Part shown: piece by piece, positions 1-8,625 of the stretch
How the letters are laid out: each line of letters begins with the position of its first letter
Position numbering within the stretch: position 1 is the first letter of the stretch
Made by a program: the position numbers and the translations under genes
Notes under the pieces: model-generated
Seen by the model: only the letters and a program-made list of their open reading frames with translations
The model's database searches: none
What the model was told of the DNA's origin: nothing
Source of the DNA: DYJK01 sp040755055
Lineage (GTDB): Bacteria > Bacteroidota > Ignavibacteria > Ignavibacteriales > Melioribacteraceae
Length of the DNA: 64,000 nucleotides
Reading direction: 5' to 3'
Assembly: GCA_040755055.1 (NCBI GenBank)
Contig: JBFMBS010000002.1
Span: 124,001-188,000, forward strand

Positions 1-219
1 TATTGCTGTTTCAAAAAGATCTTCTGAGTTAGGTACATAACCGCCGGTATCAATAACTCTAAAATGTTTGCCGTTCCATTCAACGTCTCCGTAAATACGG
101 TCACGCGTAACGCCGCTTACATCATCAACAATTGATCTTGTACTTTTCGTCAATCTATTGAAAAGTGTTGATTTGCCAACATTTGGTCTGCCTACTATTA
201 CAACTAATGGTTCTGCCAC
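1..219 (-). CDS. der: Ribosome-assembly GTPase Der (EngA), N-terminal part; runs off the window
   Basis: Der is a double-domain GTPase needed for 50S ribosomal subunit assembly. The 73 visible codons hold the first G domain: P-loop GRPNVGKST at residues 10-18, the switch region with DDVSGVTRDR, and the G3 motif DTGG. The start is a GTG preceded by AAAGG about seven bases upstream; the only nearby in-frame-looking ATG is followed at once by a stop. The rest of the gene lies beyond the left edge. It is 164 bp downstream of the next gene, and a structured repeat lies between them, so it may have its own promoter. Identification is firm from motif order. Confidence 0.93.
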   Translation of the reverse strand, partial: MAEPLVVIVGRPNVGKSTLFNRLTKSTRSIVDDVSGVTRDRIYGDVEWNGKHFRVIDTGGYVPNSEDLFETAI

Positions 220-246
220 AAATTTACCTTTTACATCAAAAAGAAA

Positions 247-318
247 TGGAACGTTGATAATGCAGATTACTGTGGATTGAATCAGCGAGAATACGCTCAA
301 TCCGTGTCATCCGCGTTC
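247..318. repeat. Intergenic inverted-repeat element with GGAT units
   Basis: The gap between der and its upstream neighbour holds nested inverted repeats: outer arms GAACG (249-253) and CGTTC (314-318), inner arms GGATTGA (274-280) and TCAATCC (297-303), with GCG/CGC inside. Read on the minus strand it contains successive GGAT-starting units (GGATGACAC, GGATTGAGC). I recognise this style from dispersed intergenic repeats in this bacterial group, but only one copy is visible here, so the assignment is tentative. Confidence 0.4.
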
Positions 319-383
319 TATTAAATTCTTGATTTGATTTACAATTAATCCAAATAGAAGAATGCATTTATAAATAAGTACCG

Positions 384-1268
384 TTAAAATCTGTACTGCA
401 AATTTAATTGGGGATAATAATAAGTTCTATATCCAAGATCGATTTTTTTTACATCGGCGGAAATACTAAGGTTTTTGTTATAACTGCTCGCCGTCCATGC
501 TGCATCTGCCGCACTAAGAACATGGTTGACAACTATAACTATTACTGCTGTCTTAGCAACATTATAAAAGTCGTTTGCTTTGCCTCTTTCATTAGAGTAA
601 TATTTAAAATTCTCTGTTAAAGGATCACCATAAACAAACGGTCTATCACCATCAACATAATCATCCCAGCCAACATTAAACTGCGGGTACTTGCCGATCA
701 TTTCGTAATACTGCTGATCTCCTTTCTGAGGGATGCGGTGAGAATACCAACCGCCGATATCGTTCTCTAATTTATTAAGTACTGTTAGGTTTACTTTTGA
801 CCGTTCCGCATCATAAAACAAATTAGCATAGTCTGAAGCTTTTAAGTCGTTACCGATTTCCTGGTTAAGGTGGCTTTCAAGATTATCAATTGTCCATCTT
901 GCATATTTAGCCAAATCCCAATGAGTATTGGCATAATTTTGAAATGAAACGGTCTGATCATCACCTTTATTATCGTAGATCAGTCCGACTGCAACAGCGG
1001 CGACTTCGGCAGCAATAAAAATGGCTGATTTAATATAACTCTCCGAATAAAATTCGCCGGCACCGGGAATTAGCAAAGACAACCCGGCTGCTAATAAAGG
1101 AGATTTTTTACCCGGCATCATTTCAGTTTTTGCACTGTCTAATTTGATGATACTGTTATCAAATGAAATTTTTGAATCGATAAACAAACTACCGGTCAGT
1201 TTATTGTTTTCGTTTTGTGCAGAAAGTGTTGCAGCCAAAAATAAAATTAGAATTATTAATCTCTTCAT
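384..1268 (-). CDS. DUF5683-like membrane protein with signal peptide
   Basis: Protein of 294 residues, function unknown. It has an N-terminal signal peptide (residues 1-17, ending LSAQ) and a hydrophobic segment around residues 58-95 starting with GLSLLIPGAGEFY. That small-residue run resembles the PGxGQxY pattern of DUF5683 proteins of Bacteroidota. A second hydrophobic stretch (about residues 235-255, IVIVVNHVLSAADAAW) follows a soluble middle, and the end is aromatic-rich. It is the last gene of the PorU/PorV block, 16 bp after the peptidase/propeller/barrel gene, so a cell-envelope role is inferred. Confidence 0.55.
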   Translation of the reverse strand: MKRLIILILFLAATLSAQNENNKLTGSLFIDSKISFDNSIIKLDSAKTEMMPGKKSPLLAAGLSLLIPGAGEFYSESYIKSAIFIAAEVAAVAVGLIYDNKGDDQTVSFQNYANTHWDLAKYARWTIDNLESHLNQEIGNDLKASDYANLFYDAERSKVNLTVLNKLENDIGGWYSHRIPQKGDQQYYEMIGKYPQFNVGWDDYVDGDRPFVYGDPLTENFKYYSNERGKANDFYNVAKTAVIVIVVNHVLSAADAAWTASSYNKNLSISADVKKIDLGYRTYYYPQLNLQYRF

Positions 1269-1284
1269 TGTAAACCTACAGTAA

Positions 1285-4200
1285 TTAAAAGTTGAAATCG
1301 AATAAAATTCCGCCGTAAAAGCTCCACTCTTTTCCGTAAGTAACTGTTTCGTTTAAAATCTTCCTTGAAAATTTATCGAATGAATATGCCGCATTGAAGA
1401 ACAAACTTGTCGGGAACAGATAGAATGAATTCATCTTGATGCGTAATTCCATTCCGGCACCCTTTTTAAATTTATCGAGTGAGGGGATTTCACCATTCCA
1501 TGCATTCCCAAAATCGCCATACAAGGAGAAATATATTTTATCTATATAAAGGTGACCAATACGTGTATCAATATTTTTAAACAATGGAAAACGGTATGTT
1601 AAATTTAACCAGCCGAGTTCGTTTCCGCTGACGGAATAAAAAGGATAGCTTTTCATTCCAACTAACCCGCCAAGATAAAAATCGAAGAAATCCGGAACTG
1701 TACGACCCAATATCGAAGCGGCTCTTAATTGAATATTAAGTGTTTGGTCCTTAAAAATTTCAACGAACTCTTTCCAATTTAACTCAACACGATGAAAATT
1801 AAAATTTTTATAAACCGGTTTTAGCAAACCATCTTCAACTTCGTAAGTACCATCTTGATTATAGCGGTTGAACTCGTAATCGTATTTTAGCTCTATCTTT
1901 CTCCCGATCGGATTAATATCCGAATCAATGGTAGGTTTAATATTATCGTGACTAAACTTCACTTGCAAATCTCTACCAATCAAATAAGTATCGTTTGTAG
2001 TGGGATAAAGGGTTGCAGTATTAGGCAGAATAAAACTTTCAAGCGTAGCGGTATAACTACTGAAGATAAATCTCATCTCTAACTTATTATTTTCAGAAAA
2101 TATTTTATGTCTCGCTACTAAATCAAACTCAAATAAATTATATGTTACGTCAGTACTGGTATTCTGGGATTGATCAAGCGAGTCAAAAATAAGAGGAGTG
2201 TTTGCTTTTCTGCTGACACTATAAAGTTCAACTCCCAATTCCGGTTTTAATCCCAAGCTATAAAACAGAGGCAGTTTATCACGGTAATCGAACGAGAGGA
2301 AAAGATCGCGCTCAAATCGTTTATTAACCGATCCGCCACCAAAAAGACTGAAACGATTCAGGTAATCACTCGATGCAATATACAAGCCCGGTTTAATACG
2401 ATCTACTGTTGAGTTAGATGTGCTGTAGTTATCATAACGAACAAAAGGAATTATACTGAGCCGCGAAAAGAATCCCGAATATTTTTTTGCTTCTTCATCG
2501 GGCAGTTCTTTATCGTTGAAATTTTTCAAGCGGTCGATATTGAACCGAGCAATATCCCCTTTCGGTTTGTCTTCACCTAACGGCGGATTATTCAGCCAAA
2601 CATATTTTTTTGATTGATCAACTTTACTTGATTCACTTTTTTGCAAAAAGAAAATTTTGAATCCTTCGGAAGTATAACCGGAGTAGGCAATGTTCCCTTC
2701 GTTATCAATCGAGGGTTGGAAAGCACCGCCGATAACATTTGTTAATTGTACGGATTGTTTAGAATCAAAATCATATTTGTAAATGTTGAAAATACCCGAC
2801 ACATCCGACGAGTAGTACAAATTTCCGCTGCTGTCAAAAACGGGGTCGCGGTTATCATTTCCATCCTTAATAATAAACTCAAGACCGCTGCCATCCGAAT
2901 TTACTTTTACAATCTCTCTTGAATTATGATACGAATAGCCAAATACAACATAGCTGCCATCGGGAGAAAATTTTGGATTAAAAACTTGCTCTCCGTTATC
3001 ATAAAATGTCAATTGCTTAAATTCTTTTCCATCAATACCTATTGTACCGATGTTTGATGTACCATCCTTTTGAAAAATGAATACGATCTTCTTGCCGTCA
3101 TTTGAAACATTTGGATTGTTAGCCCTTAATCCGAATGTTATTCTTTCTTCATCATCTTTGTCTATGTCATAAACGTAGAGATCGTGAATGTTATTCCATT
3201 TCGGGTTATCCTCGCTCAGCTTTGCATATACAATCTTATTAGAGTTAGGAACGAAGGAAACAGACGAACGAATTGGTGCTATTAAACTTTTTTCTTTTTT
3301 AGTTTTTACGTCATATAAAATTATTGAAGAAATGCCGAAGTAGTCGTAATCCTTATTTGATATATAAAGTAATTTTGAACCGTCCTGAGAAAAAGAGGGA
3401 TAGAAATTGCCAAAACCTACTTCTGTAATTTTTTCACCCTTAACTAAATTGCCCAATACGTCTTGCGATCTTTTTTTGTATTCATCTTTTACTAAACTGC
3501 TCCATTCATCATAAATTTCATTTCCATTTTTACCCAGTACATCTTTAAATGCGGCATCGATTGTAAAGTTTGTTACGGTGCCAAGTTTTTTTGTTATCTC
3601 TCTTAATTTATCTTCGCCATATCTTTGTGAAATGTAGCGTGTAAGTGCAAAACCGGAATTGTAAACAGATTCATTGCCGAGAGATGTTTTGTCAAACACA
3701 CCCATCTGGTTCCAGGTGAGCATTTTATTATCGAGCGCATAACATCTAAGAATCATATCCCGGTGTGTGTCCCAATCATCGTACCCGAAATCTTTACGCA
3801 TATATTGTGCTGTTCCTTCGGCAAACCAGGCCGGCATATTTACTGTTGCAACGGGATACGAGGCAATAAAATTCGGGAAGCCATATAAAATATCGGGTCT
3901 CCGTTTGTCTTCATAATTGAGGAACTGTAGATAAATAGCCGGGACACTTCTTCCCAGTTTCATCGATGCTTGTATCTGCACCATATGTGTAAATTCATGC
4001 GAGATAACATTGCGAAGCCAATTGTGAGAACCGCGCAGATCAAAATCGAGCGCCGATGCCCATATTTCAATCTTGTTATCAAAGAAATATGTAGCGCCAT
4101 TTGAATAATCGTCTATGTCTTTTACAACATAGTGTACATACTCAGGTTCATATTCGTAAAGAGAGGTGATCGGTCCCCAAATTTCTTCGGCAATTTTTAG

Positions 4201-4353
4201 TATTGTCCGGGCAGTTCTTTCGGCTTCGGGATGGTAATGAACAAATACATGTTCCCCTTTTATTGTCAGCCATTCATATTCCGGTTCATACTCATTGAAC
4301 TGGGCAAAAAGAGTAAATGGGATCAACAGAGATATCAAAAAGAATTTTTTCAT
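1285..4353 (-). CDS. Metallopeptidase / TolB-like propeller / outer-membrane barrel fusion protein
   Basis: Three modules lie in one chain of 1022 residues. Residues 1-18 are a signal peptide. Residues about 30-230 are a peptidase-MA-like gluzincin domain with HEFTH at 119-123 and the third zinc ligand in WFAEG (E179). Residues about 290-600 carry TolB/WD40-like repeats (for example PSFSQDGSKLLY, PKFSPDGSYVVF). Residues about 650-1022 are rich in alternating aromatic beta strands, include a YLGG..GMKSYP stretch like Omp85/BamA-type barrels, and end in Phe. I use the internal ATG at 4353 because it begins the signal peptide and avoids overlapping the upstream gene; it leaves a 19 bp gap. Likely an outer-membrane protease acting in the periplasm or at the surface. 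Confidence 0.8.
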   Translation of the reverse strand: MKKFFLISLLIPFTLFAQFNEYEPEYEWLTIKGEHVFVHYHPEAERTARTILKIAEEIWGPITSLYEYEPEYVHYVVKDIDDYSNGATYFFDNKIEIWASALDFDLRGSHNWLRNVISHEFTHMVQIQASMKLGRSVPAIYLQFLNYEDKRRPDILYGFPNFIASYPVATVNMPAWFAEGTAQYMRKDFGYDDWDTHRDMILRCYALDNKMLTWNQMGVFDKTSLGNESVYNSGFALTRYISQRYGEDKLREITKKLGTVTNFTIDAAFKDVLGKNGNEIYDEWSSLVKDEYKKRSQDVLGNLVKGEKITEVGFGNFYPSFSQDGSKLLYISNKDYDYFGISSIILYDVKTKKEKSLIAPIRSSVSFVPNSNKIVYAKLSEDNPKWNNIHDLYVYDIDKDDEERITFGLRANNPNVSNDGKKIVFIFQKDGTSNIGTIGIDGKEFKQLTFYDNGEQVFNPKFSPDGSYVVFGYSYHNSREIVKVNSDGSGLEFIIKDGNDNRDPVFDSSGNLYYSSDVSGIFNIYKYDFDSKQSVQLTNVIGGAFQPSIDNEGNIAYSGYTSEGFKIFFLQKSESSKVDQSKKYVWLNNPPLGEDKPKGDIARFNIDRLKNFNDKELPDEEAKKYSGFFSRLSIIPFVRYDNYSTSNSTVDRIKPGLYIASSDYLNRFSLFGGGSVNKRFERDLFLSFDYRDKLPLFYSLGLKPELGVELYSVSRKANTPLIFDSLDQSQNTSTDVTYNLFEFDLVARHKIFSENNKLEMRFIFSSYTATLESFILPNTATLYPTTNDTYLIGRDLQVKFSHDNIKPTIDSDINPIGRKIELKYDYEFNRYNQDGTYEVEDGLLKPVYKNFNFHRVELNWKEFVEIFKDQTLNIQLRAASILGRTVPDFFDFYLGGLVGMKSYPFYSVSGNELGWLNLTYRFPLFKNIDTRIGHLYIDKIYFSLYGDFGNAWNGEIPSLDKFKKGAGMELRIKMNSFYLFPTSLFFNAAYSFDKFSRKILNETVTYGKEWSFYGGILFDFNF

Positions 4354-4372
4354 GATTAGAATAAATGTGTGA

Positions 4373-7360
4373 TTATTTGATAACAGCAATTTTGATTACT
4401 TTGTTCGCGGTCTTTCCGCTGTCTGATTTCACTTCGATGCTTGCATAATAAACACCGCTCTGGACGCTGCTCACATTCCATGCGGTTTCATTATCGTAGC
4501 CGCCGGCTGCCCTATCTGTTAGGTTTGCAACAAGATCTCCGGCAAGATCAAATATCCTGATTGTTACATCCGAGTTTTCCGATACATAATATCTAATGTT
4601 TGTTTCGTTTTCATAAACCGGGTTGGGCCAATTGTACGCACGCTCGGTGGGGAAAAAATCAGTTGGAATATTCTCTCCGTGAGTGCTTAAAGAAACAAAA
4701 GAAATATTATTACGTGTAGCATACTCCCCAGCTATAACCGGATAAGATTCAGTAGTAATTTCCCAAATATTTAATACATGATTTTCGTTTAATGTTACAA
4801 TTGAACGACCATTACTAACTTCATTCGATAATACTACTCTATCCCATATGATATTCGGTAAACATACAATTTGCGAACCAGTACTAACCACTAAATTATT
4901 ATCCACTTCACCTTTAGAATTCAAGACAAAAATATTTCCATCTTGACTGAATGAAACAATACTTTCATCATCTCCTTCTATCTCATGCAAAGTCAGCGGT
5001 GAAAATATAAATTGATCTTTGTTGGGATTTTGGAAAGGGAAATTATCAACCATAATACCAGCTGAATTATAAGCCTCAATATTACTTCCATTGTTAATTA
5101 CAATAGATAAATCACCATTGCTCTGTAATTCAGTTAAGGCAAAGGAGTTAATCGTAGTAGAAGAATTTATTCGAAACTCATTTACCAGACCATTTAAATT
5201 TAGAAAAATGAACTGATTATCTTCTGTTAGTAATACAATATTTCTACCATTAAATGATAGACCAAAGCCTTTTTTAATTTTGCTTGTAAAATTAGTTACT
5301 GATCCACCATAAAAAGCGAATTCATTATCAGAATAATAAGATATCCGACTTCCTTCCATAACTTGATTTATTGGATTGTTTAGTTTGGGTTCTATTGTAC
5401 CAAATTCTATTCTATTTTCATTCAGTAATGTTTCTAAATTAATAATCCTTATGTAACCATCATTACATCCCAATATTAATCTATCTAAAATTACTAGAGG
5501 AGCCGTTACTCTGAATTCTAATTTATATTTTAAGATAGTGGGATTATTATTTACAAATCTGATAACATTGAGTGTATCATTTGCATAACCATAAATATTA
5601 TTTGTGCTATTCTTAAAATTAACCACTGGTACAACTTCACTAAAATTTCGAAATTTATAATTTGTTTGATTATCAGTTCTGTGAATAATAAGATCATCTC
5701 CGTCTTGAATCATAATATGAAGAGACCCAGTTTCCCTAAACCAACTCAAATATTTCTTATCTTCACCCAAATCAAATTTATAAGTGTAAACCGGTTTAAC
5801 TTTATCATTACCAAACGTTACACTAAATCCCATCCTATTGCCCGATTGCGAAAAATTCTCCATCGTTATCAAACTATTTGCACCGGTATTCGTATTTGTG
5901 TTTGGTTTTGTATCGGGTGAGAATTTGTTTTTATATAGTCGTGAGTCGTTTCCTGAAAACCAGAAATCATCTTCCGTTGCTGGACCAATTATGGTTTCTC
6001 CGAATATATCTGTGAATTTTTCGCCGATATCCTGGATACCATCCGCTTCTTCAACATCAATACCTTTGTTTTTGATATCAACATTGATTTTATTTTCAGC
6101 AATTTTTTCGTTAATTATTTTTTCATCAATGTGCCAGATAATTATTCCATTTCCAGGTACAGCCCAATCGAATTCATCTATATCAGTAATAACTCCTCTG
6201 AGTGTGTCCACACCATACCATTGGAAGCGTCCTTTGTCTCTATCTATATTATAAGTAATTACCTCATCTCCAATTTTTGAGGTAATCTTAATTCCGTCTC
6301 CTCTAACATCTCTTTGGCGGTTTTCAACTAAATAATACTCTGTAGAACTGATGGGAATTTTCAAAATTGTTGTATCGTCTGCAGCTGCAGCAAGTTTTGC
6401 AACAACATTAAGATTTGCATTGCCGGGATTAATAACCACCGGCTCTGCCCATCCAAGATAAATTTTTTCCCAAGCAGAAGGTTCGGGAGGGAAAACACCA
6501 CTGTAACCAAATATTGCTTCCCCATCCATCAAACCGAGCCGACCGATAGCACTTGTCCCGGTTTCTGTGTTGAAAAGATCAGGTAAACCAAGATGGCTTG
6601 CAATACTTGCAACTATAAGACCATTTGTTGTTAGCTGAATTAATGTTGCACTTGATAATGACTCAATCTCACGTGATTCAGTACTTGGTAAAATCATCGT
6701 GTTAGTAATCAATTTATTGTTGATCTGGAAACCGTTAAACGAATCTCCAAAAACTGATTTTAATGAATTCAATCCTAAATAGACTGAAAAAATATCACGC
6801 TCACCGCCAATGCTGCCCGGTGCAGAAAATTCTCTGCCTACCCCGGCATGAAAAATTGTGAAGAGATCGTACTGTGAAAAATCAACATCACTATAACTAG
6901 TCCCGGTTAACTGCCAAACTTCTTTTGCTAAGTTAGCGGTGTTTGTGAGATCGGAAGTGTTAGTGGGTGTAGGAGAATATTCTCTCATTATTTTGGAAAC
7001 CGTAATTACTTGAGGCAGTACGGTGTATTCAATTTTTAATTTACTATCGGAAACTTTCTCAAAATAATTTTTTGCAAACTCGAGATGGTTTTCAAAATAT
7101 TTTTTATCATGCGGCAGCGGATCTAAAATTGTATCACCATACGCTTTAGAATAGATAGAACCGAATTTGCCGTTGCCGTAAGTGTTTTGATCATTATCTT
7201 GCTGGAATTCTACCATCACTGCAAGAATTTTTACGGTATCGCTCGATAACACAGTTTTAGAATCGGTAACCGGGTTATGATTTGTTTTCCAAACAAAAGA
7301 TTGGGCAGATAAACTGCCCAATCCGATCAACATTAAAGCAAAAGAGAGTAATTTTTTCAT
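4373..7360 (-). CDS. M6-peptidase-like secreted protein with T9SS sorting domain; zinc motif lost
   Basis: Protein of 995 residues with signal peptide (1-19). Residues about 45-420 follow the M6 (immune inhibitor A-like) fold: KILAVMVEFQQD near the start, an IFHAGVGRE motif, the conserved LGLPDLF segment after the active site, then the GWAEP and YLVENRQRD stretches. The zinc motif HExGH that should precede LGLPDLF reads ASIASH (residues 251-256), so all three key residues are replaced. The middle is beta-propeller-like. The last 80 or so residues are a T9SS type A sorting domain (WPNPV...IRIFDLAG...GVYYASIEVKS). It sits 6 bp after porV, so it is probably exported by T9SS as a non-catalytic surface protein. 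Confidence 0.8.
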   Translation of the reverse strand: MKKLLSFALMLIGLGSLSAQSFVWKTNHNPVTDSKTVLSSDTVKILAVMVEFQQDNDQNTYGNGKFGSIYSKAYGDTILDPLPHDKKYFENHLEFAKNYFEKVSDSKLKIEYTVLPQVITVSKIMREYSPTPTNTSDLTNTANLAKEVWQLTGTSYSDVDFSQYDLFTIFHAGVGREFSAPGSIGGERDIFSVYLGLNSLKSVFGDSFNGFQINNKLITNTMILPSTESREIESLSSATLIQLTTNGLIVASIASHLGLPDLFNTETGTSAIGRLGLMDGEAIFGYSGVFPPEPSAWEKIYLGWAEPVVINPGNANLNVVAKLAAAADDTTILKIPISSTEYYLVENRQRDVRGDGIKITSKIGDEVITYNIDRDKGRFQWYGVDTLRGVITDIDEFDWAVPGNGIIIWHIDEKIINEKIAENKINVDIKNKGIDVEEADGIQDIGEKFTDIFGETIIGPATEDDFWFSGNDSRLYKNKFSPDTKPNTNTNTGANSLITMENFSQSGNRMGFSVTFGNDKVKPVYTYKFDLGEDKKYLSWFRETGSLHIMIQDGDDLIIHRTDNQTNYKFRNFSEVVPVVNFKNSTNNIYGYANDTLNVIRFVNNNPTILKYKLEFRVTAPLVILDRLILGCNDGYIRIINLETLLNENRIEFGTIEPKLNNPINQVMEGSRISYYSDNEFAFYGGSVTNFTSKIKKGFGLSFNGRNIVLLTEDNQFIFLNLNGLVNEFRINSSTTINSFALTELQSNGDLSIVINNGSNIEAYNSAGIMVDNFPFQNPNKDQFIFSPLTLHEIEGDDESIVSFSQDGNIFVLNSKGEVDNNLVVSTGSQIVCLPNIIWDRVVLSNEVSNGRSIVTLNENHVLNIWEITTESYPVIAGEYATRNNISFVSLSTHGENIPTDFFPTERAYNWPNPVYENETNIRYYVSENSDVTIRIFDLAGDLVANLTDRAAGGYDNETAWNVSSVQSGVYYASIEVKSDSGKTANKVIKIAVIK

Positions 7361-7366
7361 GTTAGA

Positions 7367-8578
7367 TTAAATTCCGCGAGGTAATCCAAAAGTTTTTTGC
7401 GGCTGAGAACCCCAGCCAATCATTAATGTAAAACGAAGTGTATTGTTCAACGGGTGATTTTCACCATCCTTGAACAAATCTGTTGTTAAGTAGCTGAAAT
7501 CAAATCCGTAAAGATCATAACGGATGCCGGCGCCGAGCGTTGCAAATTTTCTATTACCAAATGACGGGTCTTCATAAAACATGCCGGCACGAAGCGCAAA
7601 CATAAAATCACCCGGCACACCGTACCAATATTCCAATCCCATGGAAGTTACTATATCACGTAGCTCTTCACTAAATGATTGGTCTGCCCAGGCAGAAAAG
7701 AGCGCCTCATAAAAATCTTTTCTCTTGGTTGTGGTAACTTCAGTTGTATCGGTTTCCTCGCCGGAAAGCCCGGTATCAGTTTTTGAGATTCCCTTATCAA
7801 CCAAAAGTTTGCTGAAATCCAATGTGTAGGTCAACGAGTTGTATTCATCTTCAAAAATACGGGCAGCAAAACCAAGTCTAAAGTTTTGCGGAATCGGATC
7901 GGCTTGTGCCTGATCGATGTAATAAATCTTTGGTCCTATATTGCTGATATTAACGCCGACACTAAATTTATTCCCGATTTCACCGATTAACGGCACGTAT
8001 AAACTTTCGGGTCGCCACATAGCAGCAATATCAAAACTAACAGTAGTAGCAACACCGGTTCCTTGTTCGGCTTCGGTCGGTTGATCTGAAAGCTGGCTGT
8101 GAATCAATCTAAAATTCACACCAAGTCCCCAATCATTGCTCAGCTTTGTTGCATACCCCACAGTAAAAGCAGCATCGAAGGATCTAAATTTCCCGATTGG
8201 ATCTGGCGAGTTAGAACTGGTTCTAATGAACTCACCGTAATTCATATATGTAACGCTTGCCGTGACACTACCGCTTATATCTTCAATATACTGTCTATAT
8301 GTAGCATAATCATAAAATATGTCGAGATTAAATTGCGGCAGCCAGTTACTGTGTGTAAAGCCAACCTCGGAGCCGGTTAAGAAAGCAATACCGGCCGGAT
8401 TCCAGAAAATTGCAGCCGAGTTATCAGCTAAACCTGAACCGGATTCTCCAATTCCACCGGCACGCGAATCAGGAGCTAAAAGCAAGAACGGCACCGCTGC
8501 TTCTCCTTGTGCAAATGTCTTATTACCATATCCTATGATAGCAGTAAGTATCATAAGCATCATAACTAGTTTTTTCAT
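7367..8578 (-). CDS. porV: PorV-type outer-membrane protein of the type IX secretion system
   Basis: A 403-residue outer-membrane barrel with signal peptide (1-23). The PorV/PorQ hallmark is at residues 36-65: SRAGGIGESGSGLADNSAAI followed by FWNPAGIAFL. PorV (LptO) is known as the T9SS shuttle that carries cargo from the translocon to the sortase PorU, and porU lies 47 bp upstream here, which supports the specific name over generic PorV/PorQ. The start has an excellent ribosome site, AGGAGG, seven to eight bases before ATG. The barrel ends in a long run of amphipathic strands with a DUF-like insertion near residues 265-280 (Thr/Glu-rich). Confidence 0.85.
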   Translation of the reverse strand: MKKLVMMLMILTAIIGYGNKTFAQGEAAVPFLLLAPDSRAGGIGESGSGLADNSAAIFWNPAGIAFLTGSEVGFTHSNWLPQFNLDIFYDYATYRQYIEDISGSVTASVTYMNYGEFIRTSSNSPDPIGKFRSFDAAFTVGYATKLSNDWGLGVNFRLIHSQLSDQPTEAEQGTGVATTVSFDIAAMWRPESLYVPLIGEIGNKFSVGVNISNIGPKIYYIDQAQADPIPQNFRLGFAARIFEDEYNSLTYTLDFSKLLVDKGISKTDTGLSGEETDTTEVTTTKRKDFYEALFSAWADQSFSEELRDIVTSMGLEYWYGVPGDFMFALRAGMFYEDPSFGNRKFATLGAGIRYDLYGFDFSYLTTDLFKDGENHPLNNTLRFTLMIGWGSQPQKTFGLPRGI

Positions 8579-8625
8579 TTATTTTCCTCCTAAAGAGAAT
8601 AATTTCTTTTTAATTGAATTTAATT

